DNA from: an uncultured bacterium
Lineage (GTDB): Bacteria > Armatimonadota > HRBIN16
Assembly: GCA_938027655.1 (NCBI GenBank)
Contig: CALJAP010000013.1
Coordinates: 1-44,136, forward strand
Direction: 5' to 3'
Length of the DNA stretch: 44,136 bases
Notes under the pieces: model-generated
What the model was told of the DNA's origin: nothing
The model's database searches: none
What the model saw: only the letters and a program-made list of their open reading frames with translations
Shown: piece by piece, positions 8,873-16,927 of the stretch
How the letters are laid out: each line of letters begins with the position of its first letter
How positions within the stretch are numbered: the first letter of the stretch is position 1
Program-made: the position numbers and the translations under genes

Positions 8873-10016
8873 GCGACACCGTATTGTTCCCGTCGTGGCG
8901 ATGGTAGTCATCGCATTGCTGGTGGGATGGTGGCTGGGGGCGCGTACCAAACCGACCCCCATCATACCCGAGCCTCCACCGATGACTTTCGAGCAGGCAT
9001 CTACCCAGCTGAAGACCAGCTCTGAAGCCTTTGCTGCGGTAGCAAGGGCGGCTACACCATCGGTGGTGAACATCAGCGCGGCAACAATCATCCCGGGCAG
9101 GCGTTCCCCCCTGTTCGATGACCCGTTGTTCCGTTACTTCTTTGGCGACGAGGACATCCCGTTCCGCGAGCCGGAGCGAGTGGTGCGCAGTCTGGGCTCA
9201 GGGGTCATCGTCAGCCGCGACGGTTTAATACTCACCAATAATCACGTTATCGCCGGAGCGAGCCGCATTTCGGTAACCCTTGCCGACGGGCGCCGGTTCT
9301 CAGAGGTGCAGGTGGTCGGAACCGACCCAGCGACCGACCTCGCCCTGCTGCGTATTCGCGCGAACGGGCTTCCCGCCATCAAGTGGGGCGATTCGCGTGC
9401 GCTGGAGGTAGGCGAGTGGGTGCTGGCTATCGGCAACCCATACGGGCTGAGCCAGACGGTCACCGCAGGCATCGTCAGCGCAAAAGGAAGGCGGGATGTG
9501 GGCATCTCGGTATACGAAGACTTCATTCAGACGGACGCGGCAATCAACCCCGGCAACTCCGGCGGCGCACTGGTGAACATTCGCGGCGAGCTGGTAGGTA
9601 TCAACACCGCCATCCTGTCGCGGAGCGGCGGCAACGTGGGCATCGGTTTTGCTATTCCGAGCGCGGAGGCGCGGCGGGTCATGGAGCTGCTCCTGCGCGA
9701 AGGCAAAGTCTCGCGCGGATGGCTGGGCATCATTCCCGCCCGCGTAGAGGAAGGAGCGATGCAGGGCATCATCGTTGCCAATCTGTTCCGCAACAGCCCT
9801 GCCGACCTTGCGGGTCTGGATATCGACGACATCATTCTGGAATGTAACGGGAAGCGGGTTACCTCGCCGGGCGAGCTGAAGAACATGATCGCTACCATGC
9901 CCGCCGGCACGGAGGTGACCTTGCTGGTGCAGAGGGGAACCGAGCGAGGCAGGGTTCGTCTGCGCGTCGCCGACCACCCGACCGACCGCTTCGGGCGACC
10001 GGTTCCCGGCATCTAA
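8832..10016 (+). CDS. HtrA/Deg-type serine protease with PDZ domain
   Basis: This 394-residue envelope protease handles misfolded proteins. A single N-terminal hydrophobic segment (residues about 18-36) anchors it or acts as an uncleaved signal. The trypsin-like domain has the triad His138 (TNNHVI), Asp169 (ATDLALL) and Ser243 (GNSGGAL). One PDZ domain follows (about 290-385; GWLGIIPARV, NSPADLAGLDIDDIILECNG). The length and single PDZ fit DegS/HhoA-like members. The chosen ATG at 8832 has GGAGGAGGG about 8 bases upstream. An internal ATG at 8859 is the alternative. The gene begins inside the end of folC. Confidence 0.93.
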   Translation: MQLQERTLAMGRLERHRIVPVVAMVVIALLVGWWLGARTKPTPIIPEPPPMTFEQASTQLKTSSEAFAAVARAATPSVVNISAATIIPGRRSPLFDDPLFRYFFGDEDIPFREPERVVRSLGSGVIVSRDGLILTNNHVIAGASRISVTLADGRRFSEVQVVGTDPATDLALLRIRANGLPAIKWGDSRALEVGEWVLAIGNPYGLSQTVTAGIVSAKGRRDVGISVYEDFIQTDAAINPGNSGGALVNIRGELVGINTAILSRSGGNVGIGFAIPSAEARRVMELLLREGKVSRGWLGIIPARVEEGAMQGIIVANLFRNSPADLAGLDIDDIILECNGKRVTSPGELKNMIATMPAGTEVTLLVQRGTERGRVRLRVADHPTDRFGRPVPGI

Positions 10017-10072
10017 AAGACAGTGCCCTGTCGGTGCGCCCCTTGCCCCTCAGGGCGTCAGAAGGAGCCAGT

Positions 10073-10438
10073 ATGAGCGAGTTAACGAGTGAGCACCCGG
10101 AGGTGCGCCGGGTATTACAGGCGATTATCGAGGACACGCGGGCGGGAATACCTATCCTGCTCAGCAGACGTGAACGCTACGGTACCATCCTTGGCGCCTT
10201 CCGGGTGCAGTTCGAAGGGGAAGACGACCTGCTGCATCTGTCTATCACCCGTGTGGACGGCGGGCGCGTAACGCACGAAGAGGCGCAGCGCGTCGCCGAC
10301 CTGTTCTTTCACGCCGTGCCAAAGGGGTTGATTCAGTGTCGCCCTGCGGAATACTCGGTGCACTACTATATCGCTCACGACCTGCTGGTGGGCTACTTGG
10401 AGGGCAATTCGCATCAGGGGGAAGCTCGCAGGGGCTGA
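10073..10438 (+). CDS. Hypothetical protein, 121 residues
   Basis: I do not recognise this protein. It is a soluble, mixed alpha/beta polypeptide without a signal peptide or membrane segment. It contains HPEVRRVLQAIIEDTRAGIPILLSR near the start, a charged middle (GEDDLLHLSITRVDGG) and an aromatic-rich end (EYSVHYYIAHDLLVGYLEG). The pattern of an N-terminal helix and then antiparallel strands recalls small regulatory or PilZ-like folds, but no diagnostic motif is visible. The ATG at 10073 has GAAGGAG 5 bases upstream. It follows htrA by 56 bases and may be co-transcribed with it. Confidence 0.7.
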   Translation: MSELTSEHPEVRRVLQAIIEDTRAGIPILLSRRERYGTILGAFRVQFEGEDDLLHLSITRVDGGRVTHEEAQRVADLFFHAVPKGLIQCRPAEYSVHYYIAHDLLVGYLEGNSHQGEARRG

Positions 10439-10451
10439 GGGTTAATCTGCT

Positions 10452-10481
10452 TTGACCTTCTCGGGGTGCGTACGGTATACT
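10452..10481 (+). promoter_or_regulatory. Promoter of the DUF104/PIN toxin-antitoxin pair
   Basis: TTGACC (10452-10457), an 18-base spacer and TATACT (10476-10481) lie 17 bases before the antitoxin ATG. AAAGGGTG between the -10 and the start serves as the ribosome site. Both boxes match consensus well. Confidence 0.6.
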
Positions 10482-10498
10482 TGCAAAGGGTGATCCAT

Positions 10499-10744
10499 AT
10501 GACGAGCACGCGGGTTATCGAAGCCGAATACGACGGCAAAGTGTTTGTGCCCAAGCAGCCTGTACCCCTGCCTGCGGGACAGGTTGTGCGTCTATTCATA
10601 CAAGAAGTGACCGCTCATTCTGAAGCAGAGTGGGAAGCGTTTTTCAGGGATTTAGACCGCCGCCCGCCTCGCACCAGCTCTTTTGACTTCGATGCGCTTC
10701 GACGCGAGAATCTGTATGGAGACCGCGATGAGTATTCTCCTTGA
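10499..10744 (+). CDS. DUF104-type antitoxin
   Basis: This 81-residue protein begins with the strand pattern typical of AF2212/DUF104 antitoxins (TRVIEAEYDGKVFVPKQPVPLPAGQ), a short beta-barrel that contributes to DNA or toxin binding. The C-terminal half is acidic and Arg-rich, with FRDLDRRPPRTSSFDFDALRREN, likely the segment that wraps the toxin. It overlaps the PIN gene by 17 bases, the standard arrangement for a VapBC-like module with the antitoxin first. The start at 10499 has AAAGGGTG upstream, and a longer frame from 10466 is not needed. It should neutralise the PIN ribonuclease and repress its own promoter. Confidence 0.8.
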   Translation: MTSTRVIEAEYDGKVFVPKQPVPLPAGQVVRLFIQEVTAHSEAEWEAFFRDLDRRPPRTSSFDFDALRRENLYGDRDEYSP

Positions 10745-11177
10745 TACCTCTGTGCTCGTAGCTCTCAAAGGAGTAAATGCTGACAAGCAGCTGCAGGTGC
10801 AGCAGGCGATTCGTTTGTTGGATGCAAAGGGATGGCAGCTTTGTATCGCACCTCAGATTTTGATGGAGTACTGGAGCGTCGCTACACGTCCAGCAAGTGC
10901 ACGTGGGGGTCTAGGTCTTACTATTAGTGAGGCAAATGAGGACGTTGCAGCTTTTGTGCAACGCTTTCATCTCCTACTTGAAACGGAATCGCTGTTCCCA
11001 ACATGGTGGGGTATCGTTCGGGATTACGATGTCTCTGGTAGGCAGGTATGGGATGCCAGGATAGCTGCCTTAATGAGACAACACAACGTTTTACATTTGC
11101 TTACCTTTAATGTCGGGGACTTCCGCCGTTTCGATTTCCTGTATGCATTGGAGCCGAACGCGCTACCTTTATCTTAA
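10728..11177 (+). CDS. PIN-domain ribonuclease toxin (VapC-like)
   Basis: This 149-residue protein is a PIN-domain metal-dependent RNase that cuts cellular RNA when freed from its antitoxin. The acidic active-site residues are at the expected places: Asp6 (SILLDTSV), Glu47 (QILMEYW), Asp109 (VWDARIAAL) and Asp131 (FNVGDFRRF). The size is normal. The ATG at 10728 lies within the antitoxin gene, with GGAG a few bases upstream. The 3' end overlaps the end of the convergent HprK-like gene by 4 bases. The base composition is a little more AT-rich than in the neighbours, consistent with a mobile module. Confidence 0.87.
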   Translation: MSILLDTSVLVALKGVNADKQLQVQQAIRLLDAKGWQLCIAPQILMEYWSVATRPASARGGLGLTISEANEDVAAFVQRFHLLLETESLFPTWWGIVRDYDVSGRQVWDARIAALMRQHNVLHLLTFNVGDFRRFDFLYALEPNALPLS

Positions 11178-11980
11178 AACACCTCTTGTGTTACTATCTC
11201 CCAGAACCCTATATCCGGCAGAAAATGCAGGCGGTAAACAGGCACATCGCGCGCCAAAGCGGAGGCGACGTTCAGCATCCACTCCGCTACCTGTGCGCCC
11301 TCGGCAAACTGCAGACTGCACTGCAGGATAGCGGTTAGGGCATCGCGTCGGGAAAGTTTCTCCAGACAATGCTGCCTAGCGTGCTGGAGCAGATATATGC
11401 CCTGCAGCGGTGCACTGAGATTGGCCCCGGCGCGGGCGAAGTCGCCCCAGAAGGGCGTCCCGAAAACCTGCCAGCCTTCGGGCATCTGGCGAACCGCTAC
11501 CAGCTCGTCACTCAATACTTCAGCGATGCTGGCAAGGAGACGCGCGACCGTGCTCTTGCCTGTGCCAGAACGCCCCGCGAAGACATAACCTTGCCCCTCA
11601 TGGCGCACTGCGGAGGCATGTAACATCACTCCTCCGTGGTGCGGCAGGTATAGCGCCATCAGCGTACGCAGGAAGGAATCTACCGCGTATGGGCTGCGTA
11701 GGCAGGCGACCTCCGCCTCGTCCACCGCGGGGGTAACATCCGCGACGAAGGTGTCGTACACGAACCGCCAGCCCCCCTCCGCTTGCCGAACTTTCACGCT
11801 CTCCATGCGCGTTCGGGTAGGAGGTGATGACTTCGGTTGCAGTATGATGTGAATATCGGGTTCCGCCCCCGAAGCAACGAATGCCGCGTATCGCTCCTGC
11901 AACAGTTCGCGCAGGAACGCTTCGTCCGTACACTCCAGATTCAAGACAGCGTTGGCAATGGAGATGTTCAGCTTCTTCAT
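11174..11980 (-). CDS. HPr kinase-like P-loop protein (orphan)
   Basis: This 268-residue protein has an N-terminal domain of unknown fold, a segment HHGGVMLHASAVRHEGQGYVFAG and then a P-loop GRSGTGKST (residues 136-144). A second conserved block is LSDELVAV. This arrangement is the C-terminal kinase core of HPr serine kinase and of the 'HprK-related kinase' group seen near PqqD-like peptide modification genes. No HPr, PTS or PqqD gene is nearby, so its substrate is unknown. The start at 11980 (MKKLNISIAN) is chosen by hydrophobic pattern; the longer frame from 12001 is possible. A 269-base gap separates it from dprA upstream. Confidence 0.7.
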   Translation of the reverse strand: MKKLNISIANAVLNLECTDEAFLRELLQERYAAFVASGAEPDIHIILQPKSSPPTRTRMESVKVRQAEGGWRFVYDTFVADVTPAVDEAEVACLRSPYAVDSFLRTLMALYLPHHGGVMLHASAVRHEGQGYVFAGRSGTGKSTVARLLASIAEVLSDELVAVRQMPEGWQVFGTPFWGDFARAGANLSAPLQGIYLLQHARQHCLEKLSRRDALTAILQCSLQFAEGAQVAEWMLNVASALARDVPVYRLHFLPDIGFWEIVTQEVF

Positions 11981-12002
11981 CGCACTACCAGTTCTCCACA
12001 CG

Positions 12003-12182
12003 TGATTATTTGGACGCAGACAAGGCGGTTTTACATCTTCACCACGCTGAACCCCACGTTGAAATCATGGGCTACGAGCTGAGCGTCAGCAAAGCATCTC
12101 ATCCCATCATTAAAACGAGATTCTTCGCTTCGCTTAGAATGACAGGCGCGCGGAACTGCTTCGCTCCGTGTCCAAATAATCA
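12003..12182. repeat. Candidate small mobile repeat bounded by a 13-base inverted repeat
   Basis: TGATTATTTGGAC (12003-12015) recurs as its exact reverse complement, GTCCAAATAATCA (12170-12182). The 154 bases between hold no gene but include a segment (about 12078-12110: GCTGAGCGTCAGCAAAG then ATCTCATCCCATC) that closely resembles 37504-37536. The ends plus a dispersed core fit a miniature inverted-repeat element or an extragenic repeat. The rest of the gap to 12249 shows nothing else. Confidence 0.4.
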
Positions 12183-12249
12183 TAAGACGAACGGCTCGGA
12201 CGAAGCCGCGCCATCCAGAAGGCTGAGATTTGACAGACCATCGCCCTCT

Positions 12250-13332
12250 CTAGGGTACCCGAACATATGTGTTTCCGGGTTGCCGTCGCACGAGGTTGTG
12301 CATTTCCAGTATCAACAGTTCAGCGTTCAGCTGCGCTATGGGCAGATTCAACTCCTCCGCCAGCGCATCGACGTGCCTGGGCGTCAGCGACAGTGCCCGC
12401 AAAACCTCTTGCTGGGTTGGGGTCAACGAAAGTGTCTCTACCATACGCTCCGGAGGCGGTTCGGAGACAATGCCCAACCCGCGCACAATGTCCTCGACGC
12501 TGTCCACCAATGTTGCCCCGTCCTTAATTAACCGGTGACAACCTGCGCTGTGTCCTGTGTCGATGTTGCCCGGCACCGCGAACACCGGCTTACCCTGTTC
12601 CAGTGCATGGGTAGCCGTGATGAGCGCACCGCTGTCGTTAGGAGCCTCCACCACCAGCACGCCCAGCGATAGCGCGCTAACCAAACGGTTGCGGGCGGGG
12701 AATCGCCATGCATCGGGTTGTGTGCCGGGAGGATACTCGGAGAGCACCGCGCCTTGCGTGGCGATGCGTTGGAACAGAGCTGCCGACTCCGCAGGATATG
12801 CCACATCGATGCCGCTTCCCAGCACGGCAATGGTGCGTCCGCCTGCCCGCAGTGCGCCGGTATGCGCAGCGGTATCGATGCCCCTTGCTCCTCCGCTGAC
12901 AATGGTCAAACCGTAACGGCTCAGTTCGCGAGCGAGCCTCTCCGCAACACTGCGCCCGTAATGGGTGGGGTGGCGCGTGCCGACAATGGCGACGGCGAAC
13001 CGGTCGCGCTCCTGCAGACTGCCGCGCACAAACAGCAGGGGTGGGAAGTCCTCGATCTCGCGCAAGGCGGGTGGATAGCCATCGTCGCGCCAGGTCAGCA
13101 GGCGCGCGGAGCTGTTCTGCCACCGTTGCCACTGGTCAGGGGTGAGTTCTGGAGCGTTCAGGATACGGGCAGCAGCGGATTCGGTCATGCCCTCTACGCG
13201 CAGTAAATCGTGGCGGGAGGCGGAGAAGACATCCTCGGGGGTCTGAAAGTGCTCCAGCAAGCTGAGCAAACGACGGGGAGGAAGCTCGAGGTACGCCAGT
13301 CGCAACAGCGCACGGTAGCAAGCTTCCTCCAC
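12250..13332 (-). CDS. dprA: DNA processing protein DprA
   Basis: DprA loads RecA onto incoming single-stranded DNA during natural transformation and acts in the cytosol. The 360-residue protein has an N-terminal helical domain (LLSLLEHFQTPEDVFSAS, VEGMTESAAARIL), the Rossmann-fold core (AIVGTRHPTHYGRSVAERLA, IVSGGARGIDTAAHTGAL, VLGSGIDVAYPAE, FPARNRLVSALS, PGNIDTGHSAGCHRLI) and a C-terminal winged-helix domain (LSLTPTQQEVLRALS). The start is GTG at 13332, preceded by AGAGGGG at good spacing. It lies 18 bases after the PQQ-propeller gene and is probably in its operon. No competence pilus genes other than a distant prepilin are in the window. Confidence 0.96.
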   Translation of the reverse strand: MEEACYRALLRLAYLELPPRRLLSLLEHFQTPEDVFSASRHDLLRVEGMTESAAARILNAPELTPDQWQRWQNSSARLLTWRDDGYPPALREIEDFPPLLFVRGSLQERDRFAVAIVGTRHPTHYGRSVAERLARELSRYGLTIVSGGARGIDTAAHTGALRAGGRTIAVLGSGIDVAYPAESAALFQRIATQGAVLSEYPPGTQPDAWRFPARNRLVSALSLGVLVVEAPNDSGALITATHALEQGKPVFAVPGNIDTGHSAGCHRLIKDGATLVDSVEDIVRGLGIVSEPPPERMVETLSLTPTQQEVLRALSLTPRHVDALAEELNLPIAQLNAELLILEMHNLVRRQPGNTYVRVP

Positions 13333-13350
13333 CGGTTCCCCTCTTTCCGA

Positions 13351-15015
13351 TCAGTAACCGTCGTCGCGACCGCCCGGGAACCCACCGCCACCTCGTCGCC
13401 CACCTATGCCACCCGGCACGCCGGGCGCACCGGGTTGCGTGCGAGGTTGAGTGGTAGCAGGGCGTTTGCGCAGGGTGTTGTCTACGATGAAGCTCCAGGT
13501 GTATTCGGTGCGATTGCCTCGCCAGTCTTCCGCCACCACTTTCACCGTGTGTCGTCCATCCGCAAGGGGTTTCACCGTAGCGGCTCCACCTTCCTGTCCG
13601 GTGGGCGTGGCGGCTGCCTCTTTCATACCCCAGAGATAGGTTATCTCGCCTTTGGCAAGGTCAAACTCGTATTTCACGGGTTTGCCGTCAAGGAAGAACT
13701 GGATGCTGTCCGTCTTGATACCCGAGCCATCGTCGCTGATGAGCGCACGGAAGCGGATGGGAGGTGCGCCCGACATGGCGATGCCACGTGTCGGTTCCAG
13801 TTCGGTAATGGTGGGCGGAATGCTATCCGGCGCGTCGGCACGGAAGGCGGTCAGGCTACCGTCGTCAGACACGATGTACAAGGTGCCGTTCGCCACCACC
13901 GGCGGCGCCGTGATGTCGGTGAAGGTAGGGCGTTCGGGGGTGGAGGACGACGACTGCAGCAGGTACTTCCATAGAACGTTGCCATTAGAGGCATCCAGCC
14001 CGTAGATACCGCCGCGCGTGGTGCCGATGACAAGCACGTTACCTGCCAGAGTGGGCGGAGCAACCACCTGATTCGTAAAGACGGGTTCCTTCGTATTCCA
14101 GAGCAACTTGCCCGTGTTGTCGAACGCCCACACGCGCCCGTCGCGCGTGAGCACATATACCATGCTGTTTCCCGCCACCGGCTCGGTCACGATGTCGTCG
14201 GACAGGGTGCGCGCCCACAACTGGCGTCCGCTTCGCGCCTGCAGCACATACAACACATTGGACGCCACCACATACACATTGCGGTCTGCCACCACAGGCG
14301 ACAGGGCGTACAACGTGCCAGGCAGGCGCATCCGCCACAAAAGCAGTCCGGTGGGGGCTGCAGCGGCGTACAGCGTCTGGTCGGCAGAGATGAAATAGAC
14401 CATATCATCGGCAACGGCTACCGCTCCGTTCACTGCATCCAGCGTTCGGAAGCCTCCGCGCCAGATCGGTTCGCCCGTCTTGGCGTTGATAGCGTATACC
14501 CGCCCATCGGCGGAGCCGAAGTACACCACATCGTTTACCACAGTAGGCGGCGACAGGATAGCACCCTGTGCCCGGAAGGTCCAGAGAACTTTGCCGGTAG
14601 TTGCCGAGAGAGCATAGAGGTTGCTGTCGGTTGCTCCTGCGTAGATGATACCGTCCGCGACGGCTGGTGTTGTGCGAAACTGTGCGTCCAGCGGCTGGTC
14701 GGTAGGGTACCGCCAGATGACGCGCCCGGTCTCTGCGTCCAGAGCATAAAAGCGATCACGGCAGGCATAATAGATAGTGTTGCCGACAATGGCGGGGGCT
14801 GCAGGGTTCTGCGGTGCAGGCGAAGCAGTGTACCGCCAATACATCGCCACAGGCATCTGGATACCCCCCGCTGCGATACCTCCGTGCGTGGGGGAAAACC
14901 GGTACGCCACGACGTCTTGAGCAAGCGCAACGGATGCTATCAGCATCGTCACGGCGCAGAACGATAACACACGGCTCCATCCCGCAAAGATTAAGCCCTT
15001 CAAGCGTGCTTGCAT
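13351..15015 (-). CDS. Secreted PQQ-type beta-propeller protein with a C-terminal Ig-like domain
   Basis: This 554-residue protein starts with a signal peptide (hydrophobic core about residues 18-32, ending SVALAQ). Seven or so PQQ-like repeats follow, each with a VNDVVYFGSADGRVYAINA-type pattern, forming an outer-membrane BamB/pyrrolo-quinoline-like propeller. After about residue 400 comes an Ig-like domain (IPPTITELEPTRG, DGRHTVKVVAEDWRGN). It ends in a Pro/Gly/Arg-rich tail (GAPGVPGGIGGRRGGGGFPGG). No cofactor-binding residues for a dehydrogenase are evident, so a scaffold or assembly role is more likely than an enzyme. The start at 15015 has GAGGAGAGA upstream. dprA follows. Confidence 0.87.
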   Translation of the reverse strand: MQARLKGLIFAGWSRVLSFCAVTMLIASVALAQDVVAYRFSPTHGGIAAGGIQMPVAMYWRYTASPAPQNPAAPAIVGNTIYYACRDRFYALDAETGRVIWRYPTDQPLDAQFRTTPAVADGIIYAGATDSNLYALSATTGKVLWTFRAQGAILSPPTVVNDVVYFGSADGRVYAINAKTGEPIWRGGFRTLDAVNGAVAVADDMVYFISADQTLYAAAAPTGLLLWRMRLPGTLYALSPVVADRNVYVVASNVLYVLQARSGRQLWARTLSDDIVTEPVAGNSMVYVLTRDGRVWAFDNTGKLLWNTKEPVFTNQVVAPPTLAGNVLVIGTTRGGIYGLDASNGNVLWKYLLQSSSSTPERPTFTDITAPPVVANGTLYIVSDDGSLTAFRADAPDSIPPTITELEPTRGIAMSGAPPIRFRALISDDGSGIKTDSIQFFLDGKPVKYEFDLAKGEITYLWGMKEAAATPTGQEGGAATVKPLADGRHTVKVVAEDWRGNRTEYTWSFIVDNTLRKRPATTQPRTQPGAPGVPGGIGGRRGGGGFPGGRDDGY

Positions 15016-15073
15016 CGTCGTCTCTCCTCGCCTCGGGTTTATTTCGGATATTTCGGCACGTGCCTTGGGTTAC

Positions 15074-15082
15074 AGTATATCA
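15074..15082 (-). promoter_or_regulatory. Extended -10 promoter of the PQQ-propeller gene
   Basis: On the minus strand TGATATACT forms an extended -10 (TGn plus TATACT, 15074-15079) about 60 bases before the start at 15015. The -35 region is poor, as is usual for extended -10 promoters. Confidence 0.45.
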
Positions 15083-15267
15083 TACAGCAGGTCTGCTGGA
15101 GATTCCTGCTCACCCACTGCATTTAGACGGGGTTGTGCTCTGCAGGGTTACTCCCTGCGGAACTTTCCGCACCCGCTTTTCGTATTATGTAGTAGCGCAT
15201 GTCCTCCTTTTCACTCTGTCCATCACGTCGATGGAGCCTGCTGTTCAGAGCGTTCGTCCAACCCCGA

Positions 15268-15292
15268 CTGCTCTGAGAGCAGGCGATTTTTT
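15268..15292 (+). terminator. Intrinsic terminator
   Basis: CTGCTC (15268-15273) and GAGCAG (15277-15282) form a 6-base stem with a TGA loop, followed after 4 bases by TTTTTT (15287-15292). No plus-strand gene precedes it, so it may end a small RNA or a leader transcript. Confidence 0.5.
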
Positions 15293-15301
15293 GTGCGAGA
15301 C

Positions 15302-15330
15302 TTGTCTCTTCTTTACTTCCACAGTACAAT
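15302..15330 (+). promoter_or_regulatory. Promoter of the mgtC-like gene
   Basis: TTGTCT (15302-15307), a 17-base spacer and TACAAT (15325-15330) lie upstream of the GTG start at 15364. The ribosome site GGGAGGGG lies between them. Confidence 0.6.
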
Positions 15331-15363
15331 AGAACCATCCTCTTCAGGGAGGGGAAGCGTAAC

Positions 15364-16020
15364 GTGTCTTCTCTATGGGATACTCTGGTGCAGCTGTTGC
15401 TGGCATCTGCGCTGGGGGCGGTGGTCGGTTTCGAGCGCGAGCTGCACGGCAGACCGGCTGGTTTGCGCACGCATATCCTGTTATCGCTGGGCGCGGCGCT
15501 GTTCGGCATCGTGTCGCGCGGCATAACGGCACCCAATGTGGACCCCACGCGCATCGCTGCGCAGGTGGTAACCGGCATCGGGTTCATCGGGGCGGGCACG
15601 ATCATCCACCTGGGCGGCACCGTGCGTGGGCTAACCACCGCTGCAAGCATCTGGACCACCGCCGCAATCGGGCTGGCGGTAGGACTGGACAGACGCTACT
15701 GGGCAACGGCAATTATCGCGACCGCTTTGGTGTTGCTGACGCTTGCGCTGGTGCACCTGCTGGAGAACTTTCTCCGAATCAAGCGACGTGTGAAGGACGT
15801 GGAGATCGTGATGCACGAGGGGACGGATGTGATGAACGCGGTGCTGGGTGCACTTTCCGCGCTTCGCGTGGACATACAATCTATTCGCAATCTGCCCTCG
15901 CTGCAGCCCGGCACCCGCCGATTTGACTTCTCACTGGAACTGCCTTCGCAGGCATCGTCACTGCAGGTTCTGGGTGCACTGGCGCAATGCGAACATGTGG
16001 TGGAGGTGAAGTGGGACTGA
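15364..16020 (+). CDS. MgtC/SapB family membrane protein
   Basis: This 218-residue inner-membrane protein has four or five hydrophobic segments in its first 140 residues with the MgtC signature (GAVVGFERELHGRPAGLRTH, LGAALFGIVSRG, VVTGIGFIGAGTIIHLGG, VRGLTTAASIWTTAAIGLAVG). A soluble C-terminal ACT-like domain follows (VKDVEIVMHEGTDVMNAV). MgtC-like proteins affect magnesium starvation survival and membrane ATP synthase activity in some species. In most bacteria the role is unknown. The start is GTG at 15364 behind GGGAGGGG. The stop codon shares a base with the nadC start (TGATG), so the two are translationally coupled. Confidence 0.88.
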   Translation: MSSLWDTLVQLLLASALGAVVGFERELHGRPAGLRTHILLSLGAALFGIVSRGITAPNVDPTRIAAQVVTGIGFIGAGTIIHLGGTVRGLTTAASIWTTAAIGLAVGLDRRYWATAIIATALVLLTLALVHLLENFLRIKRRVKDVEIVMHEGTDVMNAVLGALSALRVDIQSIRNLPSLQPGTRRFDFSLELPSQASSLQVLGALAQCEHVVEVKWD

Positions 16021-16868
16021 TGGCGATGTTGCTGGACATACAACTCATCGATGAGATAGTACGGCGCGCGCTGCTGGAAGATGTCGGCACGGGGGACGTA
16101 ACCACTCTGCTCGCCGTACCCGAAGGGGTAGAAGCAATAGGTGAGTTTATCGCCACCCAGCCGGGCGTGCTGGCGGGAATGCCTGTGGTGGAGCGCGTCT
16201 TTTATCAGATAAATTCCAGAGTGCGTCTGGAGCGCATGGTGAAAGAGGGACAGCACTTCGACGCGGGCGCTGTGCTGGCACAGGCGCATGGCGAAGCGAG
16301 AGCCTTACTGACCGGGGAGCGTGTCGCCCTGAACTTCCTGCAGAGGCTGAGCGGAATCGCCACCCTGACCGCACGTTTTGTGGAAACGGTGAAGGACCTG
16401 CCCGTACGCATCTGCGACACACGCAAAACCACGCCGGGTTTGCGCTATCTGGAGCGCTATGCGGTGCGTGTGGGAGGCGGCTACAATCACCGCTTTGGGC
16501 TGTATGACGCCGTGCTGATTAAGGATAACCACATTGCGGTATGCGAAGGTATTACGCAAGCGGTGCATCGTGTGCGACGCGCGTTGCCACACACGATGAA
16601 GGTAGAGGTGGAGTGCGCTACACTGGAGCAGGTTCAGGAAGCGCTGGAGGTAGGGGTAGATGTCATCATGCTGGACAACATGACCGTCGATGAGTTGCGT
16701 GAGGCGGTGCGCATTGCAAAAGGACGTGTGTTTGTAGAGGCATCCGGCGGAGTACGTCTCGATACTGTGCGCCAGATTGCGGAAACCGGGGTAGATGCTA
16801 TTTCCGCAGGCGCGTTAACGCACTCCGCACCCGCCATCGACATCAAGCTGGAGTTACGGTTAAAGTAA
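16020..16868 (+). CDS. nadC: Nicotinate-nucleotide pyrophosphorylase (quinolinate phosphoribosyltransferase)
   Basis: NadC makes nicotinate mononucleotide from quinolinate and PRPP in de novo NAD synthesis. The 282-residue protein carries the family blocks in order: EDVGTGDVTT, GVLAGMPVVERVF, GERVALNFLQRLSGIATLT, CDTRKTTPGLRYLERYAV, GGGYNHRFGLYDAVLIKDNH, VEVECATLEQVQEAL, DVIMLDNM and FVEASGGV. All active-site residues known for the family (Arg and Lys of DTRKT, Lys and His of IKDNH, Glu of VEVE) are there. The ATG at 16020 overlaps the mgtC-like stop. GGAGGTG lies 11 bases upstream, and the ATG at 16026 is an alternative. nadA and nadB are not in the window. Confidence 0.96.
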   Translation: MAMLLDIQLIDEIVRRALLEDVGTGDVTTLLAVPEGVEAIGEFIATQPGVLAGMPVVERVFYQINSRVRLERMVKEGQHFDAGAVLAQAHGEARALLTGERVALNFLQRLSGIATLTARFVETVKDLPVRICDTRKTTPGLRYLERYAVRVGGGYNHRFGLYDAVLIKDNHIAVCEGITQAVHRVRRALPHTMKVEVECATLEQVQEALEVGVDVIMLDNMTVDELREAVRIAKGRVFVEASGGVRLDTVRQIAETGVDAISAGALTHSAPAIDIKLELRLK

Positions 16869-16881
16869 CCGGCTTTGCCAT

Positions 16882-16920
16882 CCCTTTCCCCCCCTGCGTG
16901 CGGAGGAGGGGGTAGGGGAG
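16882..16920. repeat. C-run/G-run imperfect inverted repeat after nadC
   Basis: A run of C and T (CCCTTTCCCCCCCT) is followed after about 8 bases by a G/A-rich run (AGGAGGGGGTAGGGG), giving an imperfect stem. It sits between nadC and a small minus-strand ORF and may stop transcription from either side. It resembles the element at 1421-1499. Confidence 0.45.
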
Positions 16921-16927
16921 GCTTCCC

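Larger units (their letters stand above)
15016..15363. other. 348-base gap with promoters, hairpins and a terminator, no gene
   Basis: This divergent region holds the PQQ-gene promoter (15074-15082), two adjacent small hairpins, GCAGGG/CCCTGC (15142-15158) and GCGGA/TCCGC (15157-15170), an intrinsic-terminator-like hairpin (15268-15292) and the mgtC-type promoter (15302-15330). No convincing ORF or known riboswitch consensus was seen, although M-box and yybP-type motifs were considered. A short plus-strand transcript ending at 15292 is possible. Confidence 0.5.

Noticed and set aside
15016-15363. Known magnesium or manganese riboswitch ahead of mgtC
   Set aside because: No M-box or yybP-ykoY consensus could be matched. 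Only unassigned hairpins and a terminator are visible.
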